This document shows positions 1 to 8,958 of a stretch of 64,000 bases of DNA, one piece after another. A program made the translations under genes and the position numbers. The notes under the pieces are model-generated. The model searched no databases and had not been told where the DNA came from. It saw only the letters and a list, made by a program, of their open reading frames with translations. The stretch is taken from the NCBI GenBank assembly GCA_964646205.1, contig CAZYAZ010000002.1:104922-168921 (forward strand), in the 5' to 3' direction. Numbering within the stretch: position 1 is the first letter of the stretch; every line of letters begins with the position of its first letter. Origin of the DNA: UBA8437 sp964646205 (GTDB taxonomy: Bacteria > Planctomycetota > Planctomycetia > Planctomycetales > Planctomycetaceae).

Positions 1-406
1 GGCCGGTGCGACACAGCCTGGTTTTCGCGTCGGGACCAAGCATGGCGAACACGGTGTTCTCGAGTTTCCCCGAGCGGCCCCGAAACAGGCTCTCCAGGAA
101 CGGGGCTTCGGCAGCGCTCTCGTAGGTCAACGGACGAATACAGACAAAGCTGCGGCTGGCAGCGACGATGCCGGCGTGGGACAGGTAACTCCCGTCCATG
201 CGTTGTTTGCCGGGTCACCAGATGCCCGAGATGCCGTGGCAATGCGGTGCGGCCGAGACCAGCAGGATCGGTCGGCCGGTGGTTTTGGCCACGGCCAGCC
301 CCTGCTTCACCGAGCTGTACCAGGCAATCCGCTCGGCGGCATCGGCCGGGGGAGCCGCCAGCGTTGTGGCCAGTGGCAACAGCAGCAATGCAATGGATCG
401 TTTCAT
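1..406 (-). CDS. Exported thioredoxin-fold-like selenoprotein (in-frame UGA read as Sec64), 3' end outside window
   Basis: Starts at ATG 404-406. A signal peptide (MKRSIALLLLPLATTLA) is followed by a thioredoxin-like first strand and active-site region (GRPILLVSAAPHCHG). The frame meets TGA at 215-217 and then stays open for 71 codons to the window edge with convincing protein sequence (PGKQRMDGSYLS, then FVCIRPLTYES and GRSGKLENTVFAMLGPDAKT). Local sequence reads C56-x7-U64-P-G-K, so the likely Sec lies in a redox-type position. A 7-bp hairpin with a G-containing 5-nt loop follows the TGA (179-197). The lineage-level family resemblance is from memory. Function is probably periplasmic thiol/redox chemistry, an inference. 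A nonsense mutation is the alternative, but the frame shows no other decay. Confidence 0.72.
179..197 (-). promoter_or_regulatory. Putative bacterial SECIS hairpin of selenoprotein 1
   Basis: On the minus strand, 17 nt after the TGA, GGACGGG-AGTTA-CCTGTCC folds into a 7-bp stem (one G-U pair) with a 5-nt loop. The loop G is 26 nt downstream of the UGA, inside the 16-37 nt window known for bacterial SECIS elements. The fold was done by eye. It overlaps coding sequence, as bacterial SECIS elements do. Confidence 0.6.
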
Positions 407-510
407 GTGTGCGTTGTCACCCTGTGAGAACGGGCCCGGCGTTTGGATTCCATTAAACACGGCCCCGGCGCGCGGGTATCGCGAAAAGACGACGAGCTTC
501 GGAGCTTTTT

Positions 511-609
511 TCAGTTTGTCTGGCCGATGAGGTCATCGAAGTCGAGCGAGAAGGCCTCGTCGATCTCGCCGGCGGTGGCATCCGGCAACACGTCTCCGCT
601 GTCCTTCAC
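511..609 (-). CDS. Possible small acidic protein (32 aa), weak call
   Basis: Between the enolase-family gene and selenoprotein 1 there is a short minus-strand frame from GTG 607-609 to TGA 511-513. It encodes an acidic peptide ending in EIDEAFSLDFDDLIGQTN. The codon choice and the acidic tail look protein-like. The frame stays open further upstream into the end of the enolase gene without an ATG, so it could be a remnant of a longer gene. No function can be assigned. A GGAG lies directly against the GTG, too close for a good ribosome site. Confidence 0.22.
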   Translation of the reverse strand: MKDSGDVLPDATAGEIDEAFSLDFDDLIGQTN

Positions 610-650
610 TCCACCACCGGAACCCCCGGCCAGCGTGCGACAACAATTAT

Positions 651-1757
651 TTATCCGATACTCAGAACCGGTTCACCCAGCACGTCCTGGCGAGGTGTCA
701 CGCCCAGGCCGGGCTGTGTCGAGGCGGCCAGTCGTCCGCCATCGCGTTGCGGTGCTCCCTCGGCGGTACTCACGGTGACATAGCTGTTGAAGTCGGTGGC
801 GGTGAACAGCAGTTCCGTCGGCGTGCTGTGGGCCAGGTGGGCGATGGCGGCGGTGGTGATGTCGCCACCCCAGCTGTCCTCGATCGTCATCCCGATCCCC
901 AGCCGGACGCACAGGTCGCGGGCCTGCCGGGCGGGAGTCAGCCCGCCGAACTTGCTGATCTTGATGTTGACCACGTCCATGGCTCCATCAGCGTGGCCTC
1001 GCAACAGCACCTCCATGCCATCGATCGACTCGTCGAGCACGAACGGGTGCGAGATGCGTCGGCGGATCGCCAGGCACTCCTCGTAGCTCAGGCACGGTTG
1101 CTCGATATAGACATCGATGTCCTCGACCGCACGCACCACCCGCGCTGCCTCGTGTTGCACCCAGCCGGTGTTTGCGTCGGCGATCAGGCGGTCGCCGGGT
1201 TCCAACTCGGCTGCGACCGCCCGGATCCGCTCGATGTCGACATCCGGATCACCGCCGACCTTCAACTGGAACCGGCGGTAACCCTCGGCTCGGTATCCGG
1301 CCACGCGCGAGGCCATCGTGTCGGGATCCTCCTGCGAGATGGCCCGGTAGAGCACGAAGTCATCGCCGTACCGGCCCCCGAGCAGGTCGCAGACCGGGCG
1401 GCCCGAGACCTGGCCCAGGATGTCCCAGCAGGCGATATCGATGCCCGTCTTGACGTAGGGATGTCCCTTGAGTGTCCGTTCCATTTTCCGGTGCAGGACG
1501 TCGAGGTGAGTCGCCTCGGAACCGATCAGGTGTGGTGCCAGTTCGGCCAGGCCCGAGCGGACCCCGCCGGCGTAGGCCGGCAGGTAGAACGGCCCGAGCG
1601 GACAGACCTCACCGTGCCCGGTCACTCCCTCGTCGGTCTCGACTCGCACGATCGTGCTGTCGAAGACCTCGACCGATTTCCCCCCCGACCACTTGTAGCT
1701 GCCCTCGTGCAGCGGCAGGTCGACCTGGAACGCCTGGATGCGGGTGATGCGTGGCAT
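651..1757 (-). CDS. Enolase-superfamily (mandelate racemase/MLE group) racemase or dehydratase, HpbD-like
   Basis: This 368-aa protein is a cytoplasmic member of the mandelate racemase/muconate-lactonizing group. It has an N-terminal capping domain (GHGEVCPLGPFYLP), then a barrel with FQLKVGG, the metal ligands in IADANTG, YIEQP and VLDESID, and the general-base KISKFGG motif. The GEVCPLGP segment resembles the 4-hydroxyproline betaine epimerase / cis-3-hydroxyproline dehydratase branch, so an amino-acid-betaine or proline-derivative substrate is plausible but not shown. The start was set at MPRIT (ATG 1755-1757), matching the family N-terminus. An in-frame upstream ATG at 1812-1814 would add 19 non-conserved residues. 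The upstream 222 bp to the next, divergent gene hold no other gene. Confidence 0.85.
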   Translation of the reverse strand: MPRITRIQAFQVDLPLHEGSYKWSGGKSVEVFDSTIVRVETDEGVTGHGEVCPLGPFYLPAYAGGVRSGLAELAPHLIGSEATHLDVLHRKMERTLKGHPYVKTGIDIACWDILGQVSGRPVCDLLGGRYGDDFVLYRAISQEDPDTMASRVAGYRAEGYRRFQLKVGGDPDVDIERIRAVAAELEPGDRLIADANTGWVQHEAARVVRAVEDIDVYIEQPCLSYEECLAIRRRISHPFVLDESIDGMEVLLRGHADGAMDVVNIKISKFGGLTPARQARDLCVRLGIGMTIEDSWGGDITTAAIAHLAHSTPTELLFTATDFNSYVTVSTAEGAPQRDGGRLAASTQPGLGVTPRQDVLGEPVLSIG

Positions 1758-1979
1758 GGTGTATCGGGGTCCGGTGAACGACTGGTGTCTTCGGAGGGAC
1801 AGGAGATCCTCCACCGTAGCCTGTGGCCATGGCGAATCTCAATGCCGGGGATCGCCCGGGGGATCGGTTGTCAGCGGGGTGGTTGCCGGGCTGCCGGGGA
1901 ATTCGTGGGAATTCCGCTTCGGCCAACCGGCCGTGTCGATTACAACCCTCGCCACGTCTTTGAACCGTGGAGCCAGTTC

Positions 1980-2684
1980 GTGTCGCGTTCTCGTTTTCGA
2001 ACCGCCTGGGGCAGTTGCCTCGCGGTGTTCCTCGTGGCCGGGATCGGCTGCCAGGTGCCGTTGTCCCGGGGCCAGACCCCGGTCGGGGTCGACAGTTCGG
2101 CCTTGCTGGGGACGCGGTACGTTCGGGTGTCGCTGTCGCGACTGGAGACGGGCGAACCGGTGCTGGACGAGCTGGATGATTTCATCACGGCCCTGAATAT
2201 CGACTTCAACCTGCCTGCCACCGAGAACATCGACGTGCAGGGGTTCCTGGGCAATCGCGAGGCCTCCGGCGAGGCCTTTGACCCGTTCTTTGGACCCTAC
2301 GCGATGACCGTCGGGGGTTGGCATTTCGGCCTGGGAGTGACCGGGCACGCGGCGCCCGAGGAGGAACTGGATCCTTATGTCTTCATTTCCGGCCAGTACC
2401 TTGCCAAGGATGTCACCTACCAGGACCTGGTGGGCACCATGGTGGCCGAGGACGATGAGTTCGGCTGGGTGGCCGGAGGTGGAATCGAGTGGCGACCGCA
2501 TCGTTCGGTCGCCGTCGCGCCCTACATCAAGTACTTCGACAACGGGATCTTTGGCGAGGGGACTCGCGTGGGCGGCCGGGTGGACACCTGGCTGGATCGG
2601 AACTGGTTCGTGGAGTTGTCGGGCGAGGCGCCGATTTCCTCGAGCGGGCACGCCATCGGGCTGGGGCTGGGTTTCCGGTACTGA
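1980..2684 (+). CDS. Exported outer-membrane beta-barrel-like protein
   Basis: This 234-aa protein starts at GTG 1980, with GGAG at 1969-1972 seven bases upstream. A signal sequence (CLAVFLVAGIGC) contains a lipobox-like AGIGC. The rest alternates hydrophobic and polar residues in antiparallel-barrel style: WHFGLGVTGH, YVFISGQYLAK, FGWVAGGGIEWRPH, VAVAPYIKYFD, and a C-terminal strand GHAIGLGLGFRY ending in an aromatic residue, typical of outer-membrane barrels. The exact family is not recognised. No export partner is adjacent. The barrel call rests on the strand pattern only. Confidence 0.7.
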   Translation: MSRSRFRTAWGSCLAVFLVAGIGCQVPLSRGQTPVGVDSSALLGTRYVRVSLSRLETGEPVLDELDDFITALNIDFNLPATENIDVQGFLGNREASGEAFDPFFGPYAMTVGGWHFGLGVTGHAAPEEELDPYVFISGQYLAKDVTYQDLVGTMVAEDDEFGWVAGGGIEWRPHRSVAVAPYIKYFDNGIFGEGTRVGGRVDTWLDRNWFVELSGEAPISSSGHAIGLGLGFRY

Positions 2685-2745
2685 GGGGCGATGACAGCCG
2701 CGGGGTCAACTGCCAGAATGGGCGGGTCCGAACCGGAGCCCGCCG

Positions 2746-4179
2746 ATGACCGATTCTCGCCCGCACATCATCTTCATCATCACCGACCAGCAGCGGTACG
2801 ACACGATCGCCGCGCTGGGGTATGACTACATGGACACCCCGCACCTGGACCGGTTGGTCCGCGAGGGCGTCAGTTTCAGCAATTGCCACATCACCGCGCC
2901 GTCGTGTGCTCCCGCCCGCGCCAGCCTGTTCACCGGCTACTTTCCTCACACCACCGGCATTCTCAAGAACGCCGACAGCTGGAAGCGGAGCTGGATCGAG
3001 GACCTGGCCGATTCGGGATACCGCTGCATCAACATCGGCAAGATGCACTCCTACCCGTATCACACCCCGCTGGGTTTTCACGAACGCTTCGTGGTCGAGA
3101 ACAAGGACCGGTACCTGGAAGAACGGTACTACTACGACGAGTGGGACAAGGCCCTGCACGCTCGCGGGCTGGTCAAGCAGCAACGCGAGCTGTACCGGCA
3201 GCGGGCCGATTACGCCGAGTGCCTGGGAGCGTTTGAGTGGGAGCTTCCCGAGGACATGCAGTCGGACATGTTCGTCGGCGATTTGGCCACCTGGTGGATC
3301 GAATCGAAACCGGTTGCCGAGGAACCCCTGTTCCTGCAGATCGGTTTCCCCGGTCCGCACCCTCCGTATGATCCCACACGCCGCTTTCTCGATCCGTACC
3401 TCGAGAAGGACCTGCCCTTGATGGAGGTCACCGCCGAGGAACTGGCGGGACAGCCCGAACCGTTCCAGGAAATGCGACAGCACAACTCGGAGGTCGACCA
3501 CGACTCGATCATCCACATGCTGGACCCCACGGCCGAGCAGCGGCATCGCCAGCGGGCGCATTACCTGGCCAACGTGACGATGATCGACGAGAAGGTCGGC
3601 GAGATCCTGCAGGCACTCGACACCAAGGGTTACCTGGAGAACGCGGTCGTCTTTTTCACCAGCGATCATGGTGACTGCCTGACCGATCATGGTCACAGCC
3701 AGAAATGGACCATGTACGACCTGATCCTGAGGGTCCCGTTGATCGCCTGGGCCCCGGGTCGTTATCCGGCCGGTGTCGAGATTGACGGGTTGTGCCAGCA
3801 CATGGACGTGGGGCCGGCGATGCTCGAGCTGGCCGGGCTGAAGCCCGCCGGTTCACTCGAGGCCGTTTCGCTCACCGGTGCCCTGGAGGGCGGCGACTGG
3901 ACCCCGCGTCCCCACGTTTACGCCGAGCACGGCAAGGACGCGATCCTGCAGGGGACCGAGTTCGTGACGATGGTCCGGGATGCCAGGTGGAAGCTGGTGC
4001 ACTTTCTCGACGAGCCGTGGGGACAGCTGTTTGACCTGGAGACCGACCCCACCGAGGTGGTCAACCGGTGGGACGATCCGGCGGCGGCCGATGCGAAAGG
4101 GGCCCTGCTGGATGAACTTCGCGAGTGGCGGATCCGCAGCGGCTGGCACACCAGCTGCTGGCCGGCGGAGTGGCGGTAG
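2746..4179 (+). CDS. Type I sulfatase (formylglycine-dependent), cytoplasmic
   Basis: This 477-aa arylsulfatase-family hydrolase opens with the metal-binding N-terminus HIIFIITDQQRYD. The activation motif SCAPARASLFTG has Cys54 in C-x-P-x-R, the site converted to formylglycine by FGE. FTSDHGD is the second metal site. It cleaves a sulfate ester, in Planctomycetota usually from a sulfated sugar, but the substrate cannot be told from sequence. There is no signal peptide, unlike many planctomycete sulfatases, so it probably acts on imported substrates. GGAGCCCGCCG precedes the ATG as ribosome site. It converges on the redoxin gene downstream with a 23-bp gap. Confidence 0.93.
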   Translation: MTDSRPHIIFIITDQQRYDTIAALGYDYMDTPHLDRLVREGVSFSNCHITAPSCAPARASLFTGYFPHTTGILKNADSWKRSWIEDLADSGYRCINIGKMHSYPYHTPLGFHERFVVENKDRYLEERYYYDEWDKALHARGLVKQQRELYRQRADYAECLGAFEWELPEDMQSDMFVGDLATWWIESKPVAEEPLFLQIGFPGPHPPYDPTRRFLDPYLEKDLPLMEVTAEELAGQPEPFQEMRQHNSEVDHDSIIHMLDPTAEQRHRQRAHYLANVTMIDEKVGEILQALDTKGYLENAVVFFTSDHGDCLTDHGHSQKWTMYDLILRVPLIAWAPGRYPAGVEIDGLCQHMDVGPAMLELAGLKPAGSLEAVSLTGALEGGDWTPRPHVYAEHGKDAILQGTEFVTMVRDARWKLVHFLDEPWGQLFDLETDPTEVVNRWDDPAAADAKGALLDELREWRIRSGWHTSCWPAEWR

Positions 4180-4202
4180 GCAGGGTTGCGGGTGGCCGGC
4201 AG

Positions 4203-5228
4203 CTAGGGCATTCCCAGTGCCTTGATCAGCCGCTGGGCCTCCTGGGCTGCCTGGGTTTCGGACTGTTGATCAATCAGCCGTTCCAGCGAGCGGTAGCCAC
4301 TCTTGCGGGCTGAAATCGTTTTCCCGTACAGCTTTCTCTTGGCCGCCGCCAGGATTCTCAGCGCCGTGACTTCCTTCTTGACGTCCGCGTTGCCCTTGAG
4401 CTTGTTGATGGTGGCCACGATGTCCTTGGGCAGGTCGTAGCCCTTGTAGCGGATGGCGGCATCCGAATAGCCGCGGTAGGCCTCCCACATCTTTCCGTCG
4501 GACTCGGCGGTCCTGGCGGATTCGATTTGCTTGTTCATTTTCTCGCCGACGTAATCGAGCAGTTTCTGGGCGCCCTGCTTGGTGTCGGTCTTTCGCGAGT
4601 TGCCGGCTTTTTTCAGCACGTTGGCCGCCATGGCGAAGTTGCCGAACTCGATATGGAACCACGCCGTTTTCAGCGTTGCCGGGATTCCCTCGGGGTCCAC
4701 GTTCCACTTGGCCGCTCCGACGACACCGCTGAGCGATTGCTCCATGCGTGTCGGGCTGGTGGACAGCAGCTTGCCGTCGGGTTTCATGATCCGGACCTGG
4801 TAGATGTTCTTCAGGCTGATCGGTGGCACACCGCACCCTCGCTCGAACGAACGGTCGGTGTCGGCGATAGCGGGCCAGGTCACGCGGTTTTTTCGGAGAT
4901 AGGACTGCACCTGCAGCCGCGGGGTTCCCGAGTTGACCGCGAGAAAGAGAACCGGCTTATCCTGGAACTTGCGGGCGACCGCCTGCAAACCGGGCCACAT
5001 GCCCGTGCACTTGGGTCATCCTTCCTCGAAGAACACCATGACCGCGACCTTGCCGCTGAGTTGCTCTCGGGTGAACGGTTGCGAATTGACCCACGCGGCA
5101 CGATTGGCGGGAAACTGGAATTGCGTGGCCGTGTCCTGGGCCAGGGCCGTCGAGGGGCCGGTGGTGGCCAGTGCAGCGACCAGGAATCCGGCGGCCGGCA
5201 GCAGGTGGGTGAACAGGCGGGGCATCAT
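4203..5228 (-). CDS. Exported redoxin selenoprotein with UPKC active site (in-frame UGA, Sec71)
   Basis: Reading from ATG 5226-5228 (or the adjacent ATG 5223-5225), a signal peptide ending near TALAQ leads into SGKVAVMVFFEEG. TGA 5016-5018 follows, and the same frame continues as PKCTGMWPGLQAVARKF and on to a stop at 4203, giving 341 residues. The TGA falls where AhpC/TSA- and TlpA-like redoxins have the first Cys of CxxC, so the motif reads U71-P-K-C74. The redoxin part covers about residues 45-170 (VLFLAVNSG, YQVRIMKPDGKLLS). The C-terminal 170 residues are helical and unassigned. The next start after the TGA would leave a redoxin without its active site or signal peptide. Likely a periplasmic thiol oxidoreductase or peroxidase-like enzyme. 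Confidence 0.85.
4984..5009 (-). promoter_or_regulatory. Putative bacterial SECIS hairpin of selenoprotein 2
   Basis: Beginning 7 nt after the TGA on the minus strand, TGCA pairs with TGCA, then a 3-nt bulge (GTT) on the 3' side, then CGGGC-ATGTG-GCCCG. This gives 9 bp with a 5-nt loop. The loop G nearest its centre is 18 nt from the UGA, within the known bacterial range. A bulged-U stem beneath an apical hairpin is also a feature of the E. coli fdhF element. Folded by eye only. Confidence 0.6.
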
Positions 5229-5391
5229 GGTGGTGTTCCATGAAGGGTGATGGACGTGTGATTCGCGTCCCAACAGTGTACAGCACGGCCGGGCTGCTTG
5301 AGAATCACCGTGTGTTCTCCGACAATTATCGATCCCCCCCGGCGACCGTGCCGGATGGCTTCTCGGCCGACGAAACACCAAGGAACACACC

Positions 5392-6615
5392 ATGACGAGT
5401 TTTTCACAACACCCGATCCGGTGGCTGGCCGCGCTGTTGCTGTTCGGTGGCCTGCTGGCTTCAAGTTCGGTGTCGGCGGCGGACAAGAAGTCGTCGGCAA
5501 AAAAGAAAAACAGGGGGCCACGAAACGTGCGGGTTTATGTCGGGACGTACACCAAGGGCGAGAGCAAGGGCATCTACCAGTTTTCCTTCGACACCCGGAC
5601 CGGCAAGGCGGGCAAGGTCAGCCTGGCGGCCGAGACGCCCGAGCCGTCGTTTTTGGCCATTCATCCCGATGGCAAGCATGTCGTGGCCGTCAACGAGACC
5701 GCCGAGTGGGAAGGCCTGGAGAACAGTGGTGGGATCAGTGCGTTTGAAATCGACTCCAAGACCGGCGAATTGATTTTGATGAACCAGCAACCGACCCGGG
5801 GTGCCCACCCCTGTCATTTGGTCATCGACAGTTCGGGCAAGACCGTGCTGGTGGCCAACTACACCGGCGGCAGCGTGATCGGGTATTCGATTCTCGATGA
5901 CGGGTGCCTGGGCGAAGCGTCGGTGTTTGTGCAGCACAAGGGATCGAGCCTGCTCAAGCCCCGCCAGGCCTCGCCGCATGCTCACTCGATCAACATTGAC
6001 CCCTCGGGCCAATTTGCCGTCGCGGCCGACCTGGGTATGGACCAGGTGCTGGTCTACAAGTTCGACGCCACCAAGGGAACGCTGATGGCCAACAAGCCGA
6101 CGGGAACGAAAGTGGTGGCCGGAGCCGGCCCCCGACACTTCTCGTTTCACCCCAACGGCCGATTCGGGTACGTGATCAACGAGATCAACCTGACGGTGAC
6201 CGCGTTTGCCTGGAACGCGAAGGCCGGGACCTTCAAGGAGATCCAGACCATCTCGACCCTGCCGCCGGGAGAAAAGCGGGGCAAGGGAATGAGCACCGCC
6301 GAGGTCCGGGTTGGCAAGCGGGGCCGTTTCCTGTTCGGTTCCAACCGGGGACACGACACGATTGTCAGCTACAAGATCGACCGCAAGACCGGCAAGTTGA
6401 CCTACGTGGGCAACTACAGCACCGGGGGCAAGACACCACGGAACTTTGGCCTGGATCCCAGTGGACGGTTCTTGCTGTCGGAGAACCAGGATTCTGGCAC
6501 GATTCACGTGCTGAAGATCAATCGCAAGACCGGTGAACTGGATGAAACCGGATCGGTCATCAAGGTGCCCTCGCCGGTGTGCGTGCGGATGCTGGCGATT
6601 GATCCGGCCAAGTGA
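5392..6615 (+). CDS. Exported lactonase-family beta-propeller (6-phosphogluconolactonase-like)
   Basis: This 407-aa protein has an N-terminal signal peptide (WLAALLLFGGLLASSSVSAA) followed by a Lys-rich linker. A seven-bladed lactonase fold starts at VRVYVGTYTKGESKGIYQF and includes repeated blade motifs such as PSFLAIHPDGKHVVAVNE, HSINIDPSGQFAVAADLG, PRHFSFHPNGRFGYVINE and PRNFGLDPSGRFLLSENQ. The family hydrolyses sugar lactones or acts as a muconate cyclase. The export signal suggests a periplasmic sugar-lactone substrate rather than the cytoplasmic pentose-phosphate reaction. AAGGAA upstream of the ATG is a ribosome site. It lies 62 bp before another lactonase-type gene, probably co-transcribed. 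Confidence 0.85.
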   Translation: MTSFSQHPIRWLAALLLFGGLLASSSVSAADKKSSAKKKNRGPRNVRVYVGTYTKGESKGIYQFSFDTRTGKAGKVSLAAETPEPSFLAIHPDGKHVVAVNETAEWEGLENSGGISAFEIDSKTGELILMNQQPTRGAHPCHLVIDSSGKTVLVANYTGGSVIGYSILDDGCLGEASVFVQHKGSSLLKPRQASPHAHSINIDPSGQFAVAADLGMDQVLVYKFDATKGTLMANKPTGTKVVAGAGPRHFSFHPNGRFGYVINEINLTVTAFAWNAKAGTFKEIQTISTLPPGEKRGKGMSTAEVRVGKRGRFLFGSNRGHDTIVSYKIDRKTGKLTYVGNYSTGGKTPRNFGLDPSGRFLLSENQDSGTIHVLKINRKTGELDETGSVIKVPSPVCVRMLAIDPAK

Positions 6616-6677
6616 ACAAATTCTGATCCAAGACAACCAATTTCAACACAGTGACCATCACCACGAGGACCACAACC

Positions 6678-7838
6678 ATGATCAAGCGCAAGACACAGAC
6701 AGACCAGAACAGCCAGTCGGATTCGGGCCTGGCCCGCCGTGACTTCCTGACCGCCGCGGCCGCGATTGCCGTCGGGGCACACGCCGCCATCGCCCAGGAC
6801 AAGGCGGCCTCTCCGAAGGGCCGCACCCGGTACGGCAAGAATGCCGATCCGGTTCGTTACCCCGACCCGGACATTGTCGTGCTGGATGACCGGTTCAAGA
6901 AATACAAGATCGGCAACTCGGCCATCCGTCGCGTTTACCACAGCAAGGACATGGCGTGGGCCGAGGGTCCCGCGTGGAATGGCGTGGGCCGGTACCTGCT
7001 CTGGAGCGACATTCCCAACAACGTGCAGTTGAGGTACCTGGAGGAGGACGGACATGTCAGCACCTTCCGGCACCCCTCGGGCAACTCCAACGGCAACACC
7101 TTCGACTTTGCCGGACGCCAGATCTCCTGCGAGCACGGCAACCGTCGCGTGGTCCGCTACGAGTACGACGGCACGATCACCGTGCTGGCCCACAAGGTCA
7201 ACGGCAAGGAGTTGAATGCTCCCAACGACGCGATTGTGCATCCCGATGACGGGGCGATCTGGTTCACCGATCCCGGTTACGGGAGCCTGATGAACTACGA
7301 GGGCCACAAGGCCAACACCGGCAGCGTGCAGCCGCTGCAGAAGGAAGCCGTCTACCGGATCGATGCCAAGAGCGGCAAGATCACCAAGCTGACCGACGAG
7401 ATCTTCAAGCCCAACGGCCTGTGCTTCTCGCCGGACTACAAGAAGCTTTATGTCGCCGACACCGGCGCCAGCCATTACGACGACGCACCGCGAAATATCA
7501 AGGTGTGGGATATCGACGGTGGTGGCAAGAAGATCAAGAACGGCCGCGAGTTCACGTCGATGGCACTGGAGGTCGATGGCGAGGAGAAGGCCGGGTTCGC
7601 CGATGGCATCCGTGCCGACCAGGACGGCAACATCTGGGCGAGTGCCGGCTGGGTTGGTGCCGGGTACGACGGCGTGCACATCTTCGCACCCGATGGCACC
7701 CGGATCGGCCAGATCCTGTTGCCCGAGATCTGCTCGAACGTCTGTTTCGGTGGCACCAAGCGGAACCGGTTGTTCATGACCGGCAGCCAGTCGTTGTACG
7801 CGGTGTACACCGAGGCGATCGGGGCGCACATCACCTAG
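6678..7838 (+). CDS. Tat-exported SMP-30/gluconolactonase-type propeller
   Basis: This 386-aa protein starts at ATG 6678 with GAGG nine bases upstream. A twin-arginine signal (LARRDFLTAAAAIAVG, residues 18-33) predicts Tat export. The fold is the SMP-30/gluconolactonase six-bladed propeller: MAWAEGPAWN carries the metal-binding Glu, and NAPNDAIVHPDDGAIWFTDP, PNGLCFSPDYKKLYVADTG and FADGIRADQDGNIWASAGW carry the Asn and Asp ligands. It probably hydrolyses an aldonolactone in the periplasm, as does its exported neighbour. It converges with the MDR dehydrogenase, with 4 bp between the stops. Confidence 0.88.
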   Translation: MIKRKTQTDQNSQSDSGLARRDFLTAAAAIAVGAHAAIAQDKAASPKGRTRYGKNADPVRYPDPDIVVLDDRFKKYKIGNSAIRRVYHSKDMAWAEGPAWNGVGRYLLWSDIPNNVQLRYLEEDGHVSTFRHPSGNSNGNTFDFAGRQISCEHGNRRVVRYEYDGTITVLAHKVNGKELNAPNDAIVHPDDGAIWFTDPGYGSLMNYEGHKANTGSVQPLQKEAVYRIDAKSGKITKLTDEIFKPNGLCFSPDYKKLYVADTGASHYDDAPRNIKVWDIDGGGKKIKNGREFTSMALEVDGEEKAGFADGIRADQDGNIWASAGWVGAGYDGVHIFAPDGTRIGQILLPEICSNVCFGGTKRNRLFMTGSQSLYAVYTEAIGAHIT

Positions 7839-7842
7839 GCCG

Positions 7843-8877
7843 CTATTCCACCTCGACCATCGCCTTGATCACCCCGAATTCGGGGTCGAGCCAGTTCTCG
7901 AACTCACCGATCATGCCGTCGAAACCGGTACGGTGGGTGATCCAGGGCGTGGTGTCGGCCGTGCCCGATTCGATCAGCGAGATGATCCGGCGGAAGTCGG
8001 AGGCGGTCGAGTTGCGCGTGGCAAAGATGGTCAGTTCCTTGCGGTGGAACTCGGGGTCGTGGAACGAGATGTCGGCCTGGACCAGGCTGACCATTGTCAG
8101 TCGGCCGCCGCTACCGGTCAGGTCGAATGCGGCATTCATCGACGGGGGAAAACCGGTGGCGTCGAAGACAGCCGTCGGCAATTCGCCGTCGAATGCCTCG
8201 GTCACCTGGTCGATGGGTTGCCGCCCCTCCTCGCCGGAAACGATTGTCTGCTGAACACCGAACAGGTCGCGACAGAAGGCCAGTCGCCCGGGATTGATGT
8301 CGAGCACGGTCACGCGGCCTCCGGCGATCTGGGCGAACTGTGTGACCGCCAGGCCGATCGGGCCGGCACCGATCACCAGGACGTCCTCGCCATCGGTGAC
8401 ACCGCTGCGGTCGACCGCGTGCGCCCCGATGCCCAGTGTTTCGACCAGGGCCAGCTGCTCGAGCGTCAGCGTGTCGCTGCCGTGGAGCTTGTTGGCCGGG
8501 ACAACGATTTCCTGTCGCATCCCACCGTCCACGTGCACGCCCAGCACCTGCAGCGAGCTGCAGCAATTGGTGCGACCCGATTGGCACGCGCGGCACTCGC
8601 CGCAGTTGAGGTAGGGTTCCACCGCACAGTGGTCCCCGACTGAAACGCTGTCGACTCCGTCGCCGATGGCCAGCACCTCGACGCCCAGTTCGTGTCCGAG
8701 CACGCGGGGGTAGGTGAAGAAGGGTTGTTGGCCGCGGAAGGCGTGCAGGTCGGTGCCACAGATGCCGATCCGCTGTACGCTGACCAGTGCCTCGCCCGGC
8801 CCGGGCTGACCCGGTGGGTTGGTTTCGCCCAGTACAAACTGCCCGGGTTCTTCGAGGGTGATCGTCTTGTTGGTCAC
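7843..8877 (-). CDS. Zinc-dependent MDR alcohol/polyol dehydrogenase
   Basis: This 344-aa medium-chain dehydrogenase has catalytic-zinc residues in RIGICGTDLHAF and VLGHELGVEV. Four structural-zinc Cys lie in NCGECRACQSGRTNCC, and the NAD-binding motif is VIGAGPIGLAVTQFA. Family members oxidise secondary alcohols of sugars, sugar acids or polyols. The layout recalls galactitol- and L-gulonate-type 5-dehydrogenases, but the substrate is unknown. It is divergent from the 2-hydroxyacid dehydrogenase gene with 81 bp between them, so a shared control region is possible. Both would fit sugar-acid breakdown. Confidence 0.9.
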   Translation of the reverse strand: MTNKTITLEEPGQFVLGETNPPGQPGPGEALVSVQRIGICGTDLHAFRGQQPFFTYPRVLGHELGVEVLAIGDGVDSVSVGDHCAVEPYLNCGECRACQSGRTNCCSSLQVLGVHVDGGMRQEIVVPANKLHGSDTLTLEQLALVETLGIGAHAVDRSGVTDGEDVLVIGAGPIGLAVTQFAQIAGGRVTVLDINPGRLAFCRDLFGVQQTIVSGEEGRQPIDQVTEAFDGELPTAVFDATGFPPSMNAAFDLTGSGGRLTMVSLVQADISFHDPEFHRKELTIFATRNSTASDFRRIISLIESGTADTTPWITHRTGFDGMIGEFENWLDPEFGVIKAMVEVE

Positions 8878-8958
8878 GGTCGGCTATGATGGCAGCCTCG
8901 TGGTCGGCTGTCACGTCGTGGCGGGCCGGCTTCCGCGGTCTCCAGGAGCAATGAAACG

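Noticed and set aside
491..516. Terminator-like AGCT-TCGG-AGCT followed by Ts on the plus strand
   Set aside because: The stem is only 4 bp and no plus-strand gene lies upstream, so the signal is probably chance.
747..1979. Long open frame on the plus strand running into the beta-barrel gene
   Set aside because: It is antisense to the enolase-family gene, and the real gene starts at GTG 1980 with a good ribosome site and a signal peptide. Long antisense frames are expected in GC-rich coding DNA.
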